A DNA stretch of 64,000 nucleotides from Aspidiotus rigidus (GCA_035079385.1 JAVHKY010000013.1:3844001-3908000), one strand, 5' to 3'. Counted from the first letter of the stretch, positions 35,332 through 47,625 are shown. Program-made: numbers and translations. Notes: generated by a model from the sequence alone, not told the origin.

Positions 35332-38300
35332 ATGTTCGTATCGAATGAAATTTTTAATCAGGTGAAGGCCTGCACTCCAGGTAATTTTCCTATCATATTT
35401 TATTACATCACTATAATATAGAAATTTAGATTATGTAAATTTCATCGTCTAGTATTCGTCATGGATTAACGATACTGCGTAGCCTCAATTACATTCTCGG
35501 AACTGTTTCGAAAATTTTCACTCGTCTAAACTTCGACTCTACATAATGTCTAATTCTTCCACCTTTTCACAAATGTTCGGAGTGCTTTCCTGGAGGCTTC
35601 TTGGAGACACTACTATCCCCCTCATGCGACCATTTATCATGAATTCAAGGTGGAATTGATAGTGCTTCTTTTGTGCATGATGGAGCCTGTGCGTCCCTCT
35701 ATCTCACAATACGGCTAGAGAACCGAGATCACACAATCTTTCCCACCTCACGTATCAGGAATTGTTTGTTCATGTTAGTGCTTTATAATTCAATGTTCGT
35801 GTCTCATTCCTCCCTTACTGCCAAGTACAATGCCGCTCCTGGATGACTCCATTATCTACAATTTTGCGGAAATTTACTGTGCATCGTTTCTAATTTCCGG
35901 AGAATGATGTCTACAAATATTTGACAAAAAGATGGCAGCATTTCAACATTTTCTCCTGTGCCTGACGAGAGGAAAATGAAGGCACAAGACGTCAAATTTT
36001 CAGACCCCAACATGCACAAACGATTCTTAAAGAAGTTCAGTTTTCAAAGTTATAAAGAAGACGAGGTGAGCCTCACTCCAGCCCATCCTCTTTCAACCGA
36101 GAAGGGTGCAAACAATGAGCTATTGATTTTCGCTTTATCCCACATGAGATTGGTACATAGAGGACCATTGATTGTTGGTAAGGTAGTTGTTTTTCATTTA
36201 CGAGTATTACAAATATATGACTACTGACGCAAACATTGAGTTTCATCAACATTGCGAAGTGAAAAATTTAGACGCCATTGTAGGCAGCACAGGGGAACCC
36301 GCAAGCTTCACAGTTCCGTAGGAAACAGCTAGTCCTCTGAGTAGACGCACTAGGTCTGACCGAAAGTTAGAAATTGTCCAATTTCCTCTCTTAGTGTATA
36401 TGACTCCTCATCATCATAATAATTATATAACTCGAGAGTCGATTTTTCCCTTTCCCATCATATAAATAGCTTCCTATCATCATAATTATACAGCTTCAGC
36501 GTCAAGTCCTCGAATGATCTGATGACGTCATAAATCACTTCCTGTGACGTCATAGAACTATCCCTAGCTCGGAAGTCAAACTTTCAACAGGGAACCTATT
36601 CTATGAGGGGTATTTCGGAAAATTTGCTGTGCGCCGTCTGGTGTCCGGCATAAAGTCCAAATCGGCAAAAATGGTTCAAGTCCAACAACCTCCCCAAGTT
36701 CCAGTGGTAAAAATAGTCCAAGTCCAAAAAAGGTTGGAATATTCTTCGAAGTCCCCGTCCTATCAATATGTAGCTTAAGGGTCGGAGTTTTTTTTCGTCT
36801 CTCTCCTATTATCGTCATCAAGGATATTTTTCCCGAAATTATGACGTCACAGAAGTCAGATACGGATGCGCTTGCGTGCACGACCGTTTTCTGCGGATAA
36901 CTCCCCCCCCCTCCTCCAACAAAACAGGTAGCGGGTTCCCCCCCTATAATTATTTTTCTATTCTCAAGCTTTACTGTACAAAATTGTAGAAAAGCGAAGA
37001 GAAATTCGCCATTCGTGCACTCATTTCTTAAAAATTGTCTTTTCCATATGAGTATATAATTCGGAAGGGCAGGTGACGGAGAGGGGGTGAGCTTGCAGTG
37101 TCTCTCCGACCCTTCTTGCCAGATTGTAAGACGGAGAAAAGCAAAAACGATAAAAACTGTATTACTAACATGCGCAAACGATTTCACTCCAATTTCACCT
37201 AATTTAGTCATATGGGAGGGCGGCTGACGTCATTTCAGCCTCTCAAAGGTGACGCCGTATTCTTAATGCAAAAGAGAGAGGGTGAAACTTGAAACACGCA
37301 CACAAACGATGCTGTCGAGTCGATTAAGTCTACGAGCGATAAATCATAATTGCACGTTACTCTCTAAATATGACGTCATCAATTCAGATCTACGGTCTCA
37401 ATAATTTTGTACTTTCTTAGCGAAACATATAAAGCTAGGTCACTGTATTCTTTATTAATAGAGCACGGATTTCGCGGCATTTGTCAGATTACTTGCATGA
37501 GGGCGGGGGGATTGGGAGTGAAAGGTAAGCACGTTTTAGGAATTGGAGAGGCTAGGGATTTTTTTTTTTTTTTTTGCCAAAAATGCCAAAAACCGGTATA
37601 AATGCCAGAAACGGATAAAATGCCAAATACGTGCCAAATACGACTAATATCAACAAAAAAATCCTTGTAAGCATAAAAGAACGAAAGAAAAATGACACAT
37701 TTCTCACGATGAGTACGAAAATTTCGAGATGTAACGTGCAACATTGTAACATACTTCGGATACATGTCTCGGGAGGCAGGAGTATGCAAGAAAGCCTTGA
37801 GGGGCCTTTGATTATTTTACATAATTCCCGCTTTTTATAGATTTTCATTTTCATTATTCTTTTATCCCTATTATTTTTACAAACGAGCTTCAAGTCAAAT
37901 CTGATACACAATTTTTTACTTTTACTCAGGATTTTCCGTGCCAAATAATGCCATGAAATCCGCGCTCTATTTATTATTGTTTATTGTTTCCAATATGGGT
38001 ACAAATGAATGACATTGGGGGAAAACCGAAGTTACAAAACAGGGGATGACGGTTTCAATGAAAATCATTCTTAATGAACACGAAAAATAAAGTCTCCCCT
38101 CCGACACTTACCCTTCCAATCTATGTCCTCATCAAAAATCGATTTTTAGGAAGTGAGTGCACGAATGGCGAATTTTCCAACACTTTTCTACAATTTAGTA
38201 CAGTAAAGCTTGAGAATAGAAAAGGTGTCCTTTGTTTTCTTGCAAACCGGTACACTTCGCACTATTGATTAAAGTCCGTATTTGAGCCAGTAGCCATATT

Positions 38301-41300
38301 TTTAATCCTCGCCAATGAAAAATAAATACCTTGGACCTTGATGTGCTCATAAAATGTATTAGACATTGACCTACCACGGAACGGGAAGAAGCGATCTAGC
38401 CTCTCTCTCCCCTTTTGGATAAGTTACCCACTTCCCATTCACCGGGATCTGAATAAAGAACTGCTGATTTGAAAGCTCAATCCATAAGCCTAGTAAGCAG
38501 CGATATTGATATGCATAGTGCAGTTTTTATGATGACGCGCTCACTTTTTGTAATTACTGCAAAATAGGTTGTAAATTATATTGTGTGCTGACATACCTTG
38601 TTTGCATATACGTATTACGGATATAAGTTATTATTTGTTTAATAACTCATAAACGTAGAATGCTAAAATATTGTACAATCTTAATTATCTTGTTAGTTCG
38701 GACAGAAATGTTTTTTTTTTTTTCTGACTGAAAACTCGTTGACAATGTGAACAGCTTGCATCCTCTGTTCCTATAATTCACAATGTAGCATTCTAAATAA
38801 GAGTAAAATTTCACCTCCAACTTAGAGGGACGAATTTTGACAAAGGACCAGTTGTATTTTTTGGAAAATATTCACCGTTTGCCGTCTATCATAAATAATT
38901 GACCTTGAAACTCGGAAACTTTTTGATTCCTCTACATTCAGCACCCGGAAGTTTCACAATTTCAAGAAATCCCTTTCCTTGTCTGTACTGCATACATATT
39001 AGGGAGTGGAGACATCCGAAAAGGGGTTCTAGGTGAGAACCGGGAATGGGTTAAGCCTGGCGTCAAGGTACGCGGGGATTTACAGAGGCGAACGTCCCTG
39101 AGGTCGAGAGTAGTGTCTCAAAGGAAAATCGAGGTGTGAATTGTACGAGCAGACTGTACAAACGACGAGCACCGGTGGATCAGGGACAGTTCAAAAAGTG
39201 AAGGTAGCGCCCAAGGCTGGAGACCCTACATTCTGACACTCCCCACCAGGAGTGGTCAGACCCAAGACAGATGTCTAGTGAGGTGTGCTACCTCAGTTTG
39301 CTGAGCTGTTCCTGACTCACGGTGTTCACCTGCTTGTAGTACTCGTGCCTCAGACTGTTCGCACTTCTCCTTCGAGACATAATTCCCAACCTCGGGGACG
39401 TTCGCTTCTGTAGATTCCCGCGTACCTTGACACCAAGGTCAACCTGTAACCCTCTCGTGGTGTCTTCACCCTCTAACAATAGCGTTAAATGTCAACAAAC
39501 ACAAACTTGACCTTCAAATTATTTAGCAATTGCCAATTTGGGAGATATTCATAAGAACGCAAATTCAATTTTGGTGATTTTTCCCACGAACAGCGATAAG
39601 GTAAAGCCACCAAATGCCATGACATGAGCGGCAAAAGAAAGGGGGTTCTCTGGCTCATAGGATCACGAATTTCCTCTTTCCACGGAACGATATTATAATT
39701 GAAGGGCATTTGAAAAATTGTGAACTATAAACTCTTATGAAGGTGTGACTTGGCTGGCCATCTGAGGGCCAATAGCATCAACTGACGCGATGGAACTCGC
39801 GGATTTTAAACTAAGTTCCACCGGGTGGAAAATGTACAGTTAAGCTCCACTTGAAGATTAAACTGAATTCAAAAGATTGGTACAAATGGCCCTCAGACCT
39901 ACAGAGGAGAAGCGAAATTTGAAAAACGTCGAGCCATGAAATCCTACAGGGGTGAAACTCAAAAATATTAATTCGTCTTCCATATTTACTCACCAGAAGA
40001 ATATGGACAAACAGGTTCCATGCTTTCCTCAATTTATGCACCTAATGACAGCGTTTTTTTTTTGTTTTTTTTTATGTCAAGAAAATGAATACACATTCAG
40101 TTATCAACTTTACATCCACAGTAAAAAACTCGACCTCAGTCTCTGTAAGCTTTTTTACAATGTGTTCAAACCAAAATGATGTTTCCCATCTGATAGGCAA
40201 GTCAATTTTCATTACGATGCTAATACAATCCCTACAAATACATACCTCCCACGATTCATCCATTTTTCTTTCTCTTGCGATTCAAAATTATTTGTACCTT
40301 ACAATACTAACGTCATCATTTTGAACGCTTTTCGATGTTTACTAGTACAGTAGATATTTAATTCGATATTTACGCCAATATCCAATGGAATAATGAAAAT
40401 AATTTTAATTCTAGCTGACAAGCACCACTTATAGTCTCAATATACTCGGATGATGTTTAAACAGTCAGAATAGTTTTTAGCCGAATATCATTATTTGCTC
40501 GAACTTCGAGAGAACTACTCCAAACTGTTGATGTAATTATCGTAATTAAGCAAATTTTTGGCTCTTGAACGCATAACACAAATTTGTTTTGTCAAATTGA
40601 TAGGGGTTCTATTGTCATCGAGCAATAAATTATCGAGTTCAGTTCACGCACGTGGCACGCGTTATCTGTATTAAGTATGTATGCCATCTTAACTCCAATC
40701 AAGTTACCTCTTCATTTTATGGTGTCCTAAAGTAAAGAGAGTGAGATAGAATTCTTTCAGAAGAGTACAACATTTAATTATTTGCGAAAATCAAAGAGTA
40801 ATCAAGCATCAATCGCTGCCCTCTTGGTCATTCAGATGAAATTTTTACTCGTATTACATGATGATAAGTTCAAGGATCGTGCAAAATTAATTGTATAATT
40901 CAAGTACCGGTCTGAGACCGGAGGTAATTAAATATTTGACAAGTTATGACCGAAAAATTTAGTAAATAATGTGAATTACCTTCCTCTTTTTACGAGCGTC
41001 GTTCGAGAAATAGAGGCCACATATTGATGTGATTGTCGAAATACTTTCATTTCGTCATCTTCTTGTGAACGACGACCTGTATTGTTTTTAAAAAATCCGA
41101 GAGATTGACTTTCATATTTTGTAGTTGAGAAAATTGCGTTCACATGCGCCAGCCACTTTGGCTCTAGCCGGGTAAGAGGGTAGAACGACGTTGGTCGCAA
41201 AATGTTCCAAATGTGCGTATAGAAATGTTGTCCGCCATGAGAAAAATTAGACCCATCCGCTCACCCATACGGGCTGCAGAGCAATTTTTAGGCCTAAAAT

Positions 41301-43791
41301 CCAAATGACTATCAGGCAATAAAGATTGCAAAGCGATGGACATTTTAGAAGATGTAAACTTACATAGGTGGTATTATTAAAAAAAAAAAAAATCATCCAT
41401 ATTTTCCCTAGTTTCTAACAATTACAAAACCTTGAAACCCCAGAAAATTGAGGATGGCACCTGAGAAAATTCATTCATATGATGCATCAAGCTTTCAAGT
41501 ACAACATACTTTGATATCGCAGCACTCGATGAGGTGGAACATTCCCACAAAAATCAATAATAATTCTGGAGAATTTTCATGATTTTTTTCATCAATAGCG
41601 GGGTAAGCTATGACTGCTACCGCAATAGACTACCTGGAATTTATAGTCAATAATCGGGCTAGTAATACGTACTCATGATATTCATTTTCTTCACTTTGGA
41701 ATGTTTATAAATTCTTCTTTTTCCTCAAGTCGCAGCGTACAAACTGTGTTACTGACAGTGGTGCACTTGCGTGAAGTAGAAGAATCCCCTCCCAAGATAA
41801 GGGGTCAATACTTCAAAAATTGGCATTTTTGAGCAAGACAATACAGGGGGGAGGATTGTCTTCTGTCCCAAGCTCATGTACTCATAAAATATACGAAATG
41901 ATAATTTAATTCGGGTAGACTGATACTAAGCTCGAAGGTCATTTACATGATCGCAGAAAAGCACTGCAATAAAGTTCCAATCACTTTAGAACAACCTGCC
42001 TTATGAATAATTAAGGAAGATACGTTAAACACCCAAGTCGAAAAAATTGCATAATCCTTCTCGTAAAATTTGACGCAACCAGCAAATACTGAAGTTTTCA
42101 TGTTTTCAAAAATTTACAACCCACAGTCCAGGCAATCAAGCCAGAACTAGTCTCAGGTGAAAAAGAGAGCTACAGGATTTTGTCATTTTGGCGATTGATT
42201 CACGCGAATTAATATAGATTTTCAAGGGAAGACCCGAAGAAGGGTCTCTAACGATCAAAAAATCTGCAGCTTTTGGTTCCACCTAGATGTCTTCATTGTC
42301 TGGTCGATTTTAAGTAAAAAATGTGTTAATTTGTACAGAAAGAAGTGCCTTTTTTTGGTTTTTTTTTTCGTACTAAGTAGATGAAAGAATAAATTACTCA
42401 CACAAGAGGTATAGAACAATTACGAGTAATAACTCGTTTAGGGGGTTCTGTATCATTATTATTAACATGGCTCTTTTAACTTTTCAGTTTATCTGGTCCA
42501 GTTAATGAATGGAATTGGATATGGCTGGTTAGCGCCAACTCTGTACCGCTTGAAAAACTCTATCGATGATATCTCTCTGACTGCGGAGCAATGTTCGTGG
42601 GTAGCAGCGTCCCATTTATTAGGCAGATCAATCGGTTCACTCGTGATAGCACCATTTGGTAATACCATCAGTCGTTGTGCATTCATCCTAAGCGTATTCA
42701 CAGTTAACGTGATCACGTGGCCAATTCTATTATTCTCCAGCCACATCTATGCCTTCTACATAGCAAGATTCATTTTCGGATTATCATGTAGCGTTGTGGA
42801 CTCCATTCTGCCTATCTATATGGCAGAGACCTGCAATCCACAATTTCGTGGTCTCTTCAACGTCTTCTCCACGGTCTTATTTTTCGGTGGTGAATTAATC
42901 GCCTTCACGCTGCCGGAATTTTTTTCGTATCGTTCAATACTTCGAGTTTATACAATATCCAGTCTTGTAGTCTTTGGTTCGTCGTTTTGGCTGCAAGAAA
43001 CGCCGCAGTTTTTAATACGACACGGTAAAACCGAAAAGGCGGAAAAGAACTTTTCTCGGTTGCGAGGTCCCGCCAAATTAAATCCGGAATTTGAAAGAAT
43101 CGTGCAGAATACGATGGAGGAAAAATCGAAAACTAGCATTATTACGCTGATGACCTCGCCGGAGAATTATAAAAGCATGAGAATTGTCTTCATCATCAAT
43201 GTGGTCGGCTGCATGACGGGATTTCCAGCACTCAATACATTCACACCGATGTTATTTAGCTCATCAGAGACTATGACCGTGGGACAATTTTTAATTTTGT
43301 TTGGCGCTGTGCAGTTTCTAACAAGTTTCCTCTTCACCTTCACTATCGAAAAATTCAATCGACGTTCTATAGCACTAACGGGTGCCGCAACGATAGTCTT
43401 GATTCACTCGACAACAGCCATTTTATTCTACATCAATGAAAATCAGACAGAATTACCGAACTTTCAATGGCTGAGTTTCTTTGTTATCACAGCCTACGCT
43501 AGCGTTTATGGAATGATTATAAGACCTTTGATAGGTTTGATACGAGGAGAATTATTCCCTCAAAGCATTCAAACGTACGGTTCCTGTATCGTATCCGTCG
43601 GTATGTCCTTCGCCGGTGCTGTGATGAGCAAAATTTTCTTAACTGTACCACCGGAAATGAATTTCATCGGCTACTCTGTAGTAGCATTGCTTCTTTTCTT
43701 TTACGTTTACGTCGAACTACCTGAAACGAGGAATAAAAGTTTACCTGAAATCCAGGACGAATTGAAGGGGAGAATAGTCACGAAATTTTGA
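35332..43791 (+). CDS. Transporter D: Tret1-like MFS sugar porter, two exons
   Basis: Exon 1 is 35332-35380 (MFVSNEIFNQVKACTP plus one base, donor GGTAATT); exon 2 is 42488-43791 after CTTTTCAG. Spliced length is 450 aa, the shortest of the five. Motifs: MNGIGYGWLAP in helix 1, ETCNPQFRG, ETPQFLIRHGKTEKAEKN, CMTGFPALNTF replacing the helix-7 QQxSG, EKFNRR, RGELFPQSIQTYG and PETRNKS. The usual GR of the first intracellular loop reads NTISR, a clear departure from DxxGR that might affect gating. It ends soon after PETRNKS with almost no acidic tail. AATAAA follows at 44114. A candidate solute carrier, more diverged than B/C. Confidence 0.9.
36588..36945. mobile_element. Non-autonomous TIR-type element with repeat core
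   Basis: Left end ACAGGGAACCTATTCTATGA; the reverse complement of the right end begins GGGAACCCGCTACCTGTTTT. Interior: AAATTTGCTGTGCGCCGTC (related to 59545-59560 and 61350-61362), then 'aagtcc' units and a TGACGTCA. A related inverted copy of the right end lies at 34014. Probably a MITE-like family; a transposase is not in the window. Confidence 0.55.
37458..37970. mobile_element. 513-bp non-autonomous TIR element
   Basis: Ends are inverted: left ATAGAGCACGGATTTCGCGG, right (reverse complement) ATAGAGCGCGGATTTCATGG. TTATTA flanks both sides (37452-37457 and 37971-37976), consistent with a target duplication, though the AT-rich sequence makes this weak. A poly-T run (37560-37575) is followed by repeated ATGCCAAAAA/ATGCCAGAAA/ATGCCAAATA words. 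The internal open frames are not recognisable proteins. Confidence 0.65.
39061..39433. repeat. Imperfect palindrome of a coding-like fragment
   Basis: The segment 39061-39205 and the reverse complement of 39288-39433 align over most of their length, starting TCAAGGTACGCGGG and running through GCGAACGTCCC. The minus-strand reading of the right arm is open and protein-like (GVKVRGNLQKRTSPRLGIMS...), while the left arm read in the plus direction gives GVKVRGDLQRRTSLRS before a stop. This looks like an inverted duplication of a mobile-element coding fragment; I cannot name the element. Confidence 0.6.
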
Positions 43792-44113
43792 TTCGACGAG
43801 TGAAAGAATCTCCGGAGAATGGACCGTTCTTTACAAGCATCCACTGATATTTGGCGTCGTCACTTTCGGTGGTGAGGATTGCGATTTTGTCCGGAAACGT
43901 GTTTAAGCTGCACTTCAATGAGGGGGCGATGGCGTCTACTGGACGTAAGAAGAGTACCAAGATTGCTTACCGTATTTGAACCCGATCGAGGAAACGTAGA
44001 CTCGAGTTTTCAGGAGATCATTAATCTATGTAATTATTATGATTTTATTGTTTTTTTTTAAAAAAAAAGACATAATGACACGTGCAATGAGTCTTGCATA
44101 AAAAAATCCATTC

Positions 44114-44119
44114 AATAAA
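44114..44119 (+). terminator. Polyadenylation signal AATAAA of transporter D
   Basis: Canonical AATAAA in TTCAATAAAGC, 323 bp after the stop codon of transporter D, in the expected orientation. No closer canonical signal was seen. Confidence 0.5.
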
Positions 44120-44589
44120 GCTGATAATTCCTTAATTTAGATTTTAATCATTGTTTTGCGAAGATCAGGTGTATGACTTTCTCACAATAAAAATTACAAT
44201 AAGGGTTCTAAAATAACATCTTTTTATATTCATGGAAACAGATGAGTTCATTGTCAAGAATAATGATACCGTTCATTAGTCCTTTGAAGAAGAGAGGAGA
44301 GAAAAAGGAATCAGTAAAATATTTGGCGGCAAAACGCCATACAAAAAACGAGAAAATTATTAATCACAATATACGCAAGAAACTTCATTAGTGATAACAG
44401 GCTGCGGAATGCTCCAGAACATGCAATTCTGTTTCAAAAATTGGCGGCCGATACATGGTAGTAAGTTAAGGACTACACAAAATGTGGCATTTAGCCATAA
44501 CAGAAATTGCCTTTCTTCTTTCCTTTTCCTAATTTTTAAATTTGGGAACTAGAAACAAAATAATTTCTAGTTCCGAATTATACATAATT

Positions 44590-45225
44590 AAATTTTTTTA
44601 GTCTCCGTAGGGTCTCTTCTCCTCGTACGTGCAGCTGGATAGTCGAAATTTTCTCAAGTTGCCCTCTTGGTCTCTATAGGATGAAGTTTCTCTCCTTCAA
44701 GAAAAGAAAATTTCAATTCTCAAACTCTAAAAACTTGACTTGAATTACGTGTCCACAAAGATGCGTCTCCAGTTAGACAAATAATCTAATCTAGTTTGAG
44801 TCTAAAAGAATTTTGAAATAGAATCGTAAGAAGAAGAACAAGAAAAAAAAGGGGCAGTCAAAAATAATTACATAGGGAATTGCCCACTATTATAAAAAAT
44901 ATGAAATCCGCATGAACAGATTCTTGCTTCTCTCAACCCTCGAATCTTTTCCAAAATTACCTGTACGTCAAAATTTCCCATTACGTTCCTTATATGTAGC
45001 TGGTCGATCGAAATTGTTCAAAATCTCCCTCTGGTCGAAATCTTTTTAAGTACCTTTCCTCTTATATGTGGATTGGAAGTCCCTCTATCTCATATACAGA
45101 GATCGATGGTCAAAATTTTTCTGTTGTGGTTTGAAGATCGCTATTTTACAAAATCTTTTTCCCGATCCACATAGCTCAGGGGTCGAAATAATTTAATTCT
45201 TTCAACCCCCAAACAATGTCGAATT
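44590..45225. repeat. Degraded array of the dispersed T-rich repeat family
   Basis: Multiple units with a 'tagtcgaaattttctcaagttgccctc'-like order, near 44650, 45010, 45040 and 45110, as in the arrays at 59185-59510 and 61140-61345. No coding content. Confidence 0.5.
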
Positions 45226-45227
45226 TT

Positions 45228-45830
45228 TTTCACAGCACCTAGCCCACCACAAACAAGCCCAGGTCAACACCACCACAGACTACCAAAAGGAAGTCCACGT
45301 CGAGCTAGTGACGCCACATGAAATTCTGAAACAACCACCACGTAAAGGCATCCTAATGCTAACATACCTTTCCAATCCCAGTATCAGACCACAGTATGTA
45401 CCCAAGTGTCTCAACGCAGCAGAAATAATAATGATCAAGAAACCTGGAAAACCTTCAACAGAGAAGAAGTTTCTGCTCTCAGCTATTGCCTCTCGCCCAA
45501 AGCCGCTGGTGTGCCTCAGGGAAGCGTTTTAGGCCCACTTCTGTACCTGTTGTACACTGGCACTGCCGACAGTCCAGCCTCACCAGAAACTGAAATTGCT
45601 ACCTTTGCTGATGATGCAGCAATCACAGCAACCGTGAATCGAGACAGATTGCTACAGACCACCTGCAGCAAGCAATTAACAGAGTCGCCCAATGGTCCCA
45701 ACAGTGGAAGATCAAGCTACACGCTCAGGAAACTGTACATATCACTAAATCAGTGGCGTCCAGATCAAACAGGGTCCAGGACTCCATTTAGATTCTAGGC
45801 TAACCTGGAAATCCCACCCAAAACAGAAAG
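45228..45830 (+). pseudogene. Jockey-like LINE reverse transcriptase fragment
   Basis: 45308-45460 reads TPHEILKQPPRKGILMLTYL ... AAEIIMIKKPGKPSTE, the RT fingers typical of Jockey-clade LINEs. A frameshifted continuation (about 45480-45790) has GVPQGSVLGPLLYLLY (motif B region) and IATFADDAA (motif C as FADD). The stretch between the two is shorter than in intact elements, so the copy is internally deleted as well as frameshifted. It lies between transporters D and E, plus strand. Confidence 0.85.
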
Positions 45831-46150
45831 CTTCCCAAAAATATTGGCTGATGGGCTGACACTACATCGACGGGCATTTCCTCTAACGAATGGGACCCAC
45901 CACACAAACGGAATGAGTGAAGAGTGGCACAACCGTAGGAGTGGGGCGACATCATCTAGAGCTAGACCTCTATTTCGCGTTGACAGACACACGAAGGACT
46001 TAGGGGATACGAAGAGATGCGTTGAGGACTTAAAGAGAAAAAAATATACTAGAAAAAATTAAAGGCTATGGAATCTCAATTTAGAGGACAAGGATGATTT
46101 TATTAGCTGTCAACTGTGTCTGGAGAAGAAATTGGAATACAATTAATATT
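45831..46150 (+). other. GC-richer segment after the LINE fragment, unidentified
   Basis: Open frame 45844-46062 is G+C-richer than its surroundings and has no recognisable domain. It ends shortly before the mitochondrial-like fragment. It may be the 3' part of the LINE or of another retroelement. Confidence 0.25.
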
Positions 46151-46189
46151 CTACGTTCAATTTTGGTAACTTTTTTTCGTAATAACGCT

Positions 46190-46545
46190 ATTTTCATAAA
46201 AATTATACAAGTAATACTTGATGATGGTAAAAATCAAATTTAAATATCACTAAACAAAATTTTTCATTAAAAATTCAATTTAAATATTTTTACGACGGGT
46301 CAAATTAAATCTAAAGATGAAATTATTAATGGGATTAATCAATTTCTTATTCTTGCACGAGGTATAGCTGTAAAAAAATTATCATTAATGCATGAATAGT
46401 CACTATTCTATAATATGAATTATTTTTATTGAAACTATTATTGATAATAATTAATTCTGTTCGAATAATCATTCTCATAGATTTACCCATTATTCCTGAT
46501 CAAATTCAAAAATTAAATACATGAAAATAATCTATTTTATAATCA
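46190..46545 (-). pseudogene. COX1: Nuclear mitochondrial insertion (numt) of the cox1 5' region
   Basis: On the minus strand the segment reads, with small indels, FWIWSGMMGKSMSMIIRTEL (AGA read as Ser, invertebrate mitochondrial code), a degenerate 'NDQIYNSIVTSHA'-like stretch (SYYSIVTIHALMIIF), RNWLIPLIISSLDLIWP and then a LLPPSL-like 'FLPSSSITCIIFM'. This is the conserved order of the first ~120 residues of cytochrome oxidase subunit I. Frameshifts and stops show it is a dead nuclear copy. The very AT-rich DNA to 46670 may be more mitochondrial sequence, but I cannot confirm it. Confidence 0.8.
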
Positions 46546-46669
46546 GATAGAATTTTTTTTTTTTATTCTTCCAAAGGTATTATATAAAATAATTTATAAC
46601 AAATAAATTTTGGTTTTCTTTATATTATTATTAATCAATTAATTTTATTATTTTTCATTTCAATTATTG

Positions 46670-47500
46670 TTGTGAACTTGGAATCCTCGACCTAGTCCAG
46701 AAATCTGTGATCCCAAGAGTGAAAAAGAAAGAAAGTGAGTTACTAATTTGATGAACAAACAAATGACGTCACGGAAGTTCATGACGTCACAAAGAGGTCT
46801 TAACTAGTTGATGTCTTCACTGTGCCTTTATCTGCTATCGAAATTTTTTTGTCACGACTGTAAAAAAATATTAAGAATGATTCTCATCTATTTGGCTCCA
46901 CCAGAATATTTTTCGCTAAATGGCTTTATTTTCGGCTTTCTTTGAGATTATTCAATTAACATTCAATAGGGAAAAATCGTCCCGAGCCCATTTTAGCGGA
47001 AGGAGATTACAGTCCAACGTGTATCATTTACAATTTCGAAGCACCGTTTTGAGCCGATAAATAGAATTCACTTGTGCGTGAATTCTCTCATTCATTCTCA
47101 AACTGCCCCTCCCCCATACTTTGGCTCCAAAAAACTTAGAACTGGCTACTCAGACGGACTCATAGTAAGAAAAGTCAACAAGTACAAAAACTATCGGCAG
47201 TTCCGAAATACGAGTCCAAAAAAGGGCACAATTTTCTAACTACTCTGCAACATAGACAACTCGAAGGCATTTCACCCATAAGAATATTTTATCAATTCAT
47301 ATCGAAATTCGCATTACATTGTATCCGAAGTTTGAGTCAACGAGAACGTGGATCGATTGAGCCTATCTCATCCGGATAAGTCGAATTACTCGGGATCGCA
47401 AAAAAATATTTTAAATTACCTAACGAAACTCGAGTGTCAATGCCCCCTCTTACATCAGCATTCGATTGTTTGAAATGGCTTCAAGCCTCGAATGTTGACT
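46670..47500. other. Intergenic DNA upstream of transporter E
   Basis: No gene seen. Two TGACGTCA palindromes lie 18 bp apart (46764 and 46782) in an 'aaatgacgtcacggaagttcatgacgtcac' context, in mobile-element-like sequence. Confidence 0.45.
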
Positions 47501-47507
47501 TAGGTAG

Positions 47508-47625
47508 TATAAATTTGTCGTAATCGAAGTACTTGAGCGATCACACTTTGCAACCAGGCCAAAATAAACGAGTGTGAATATGAGAGAGACTTCAGTCTTC
47601 AGTTTATTCTTGATTGGCTCGACAT
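47508..47625 (+). promoter_or_regulatory. Candidate upstream promoter and alternative first exon of transporter E
   Basis: TATAAAT at 47508-47514 is followed 35 bp later by an initiator-like TCACAC (47541), then ATG at 47580 and an open 46-nt exon (MRETSVFSLFLIGST plus one base) ending at a GTATGT donor (47626). The exon ends in phase 1, the same phase as the normal first exon of gene E, so splicing to 48249 would keep the frame. It could equally be the first exon of another short secreted-protein gene; no other partner exon was found. Confidence 0.35.

Larger units (their letters stand above)
35381..42487 (+). other. Intron of transporter D and its contents
   Basis: A 7.1-kb phase-1 intron, the longest of the array. 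It contains a TIR-type repeat (36588-36945), a 513-bp TIR element (37458-37970) and an imperfect palindrome made of coding-like sequence (39061-39433). From about 39700 to 42480 I see only AT-rich DNA with no supported gene. Confidence 0.65.

Noticed and set aside
36576..37211. 211-codon minus-strand open frame
   Set aside because: It runs through the TIR-type repeat and poly-purine/pyrimidine tracts, is low-complexity (PSPSPALPN, GGGGGS) and has no recognisable domain.
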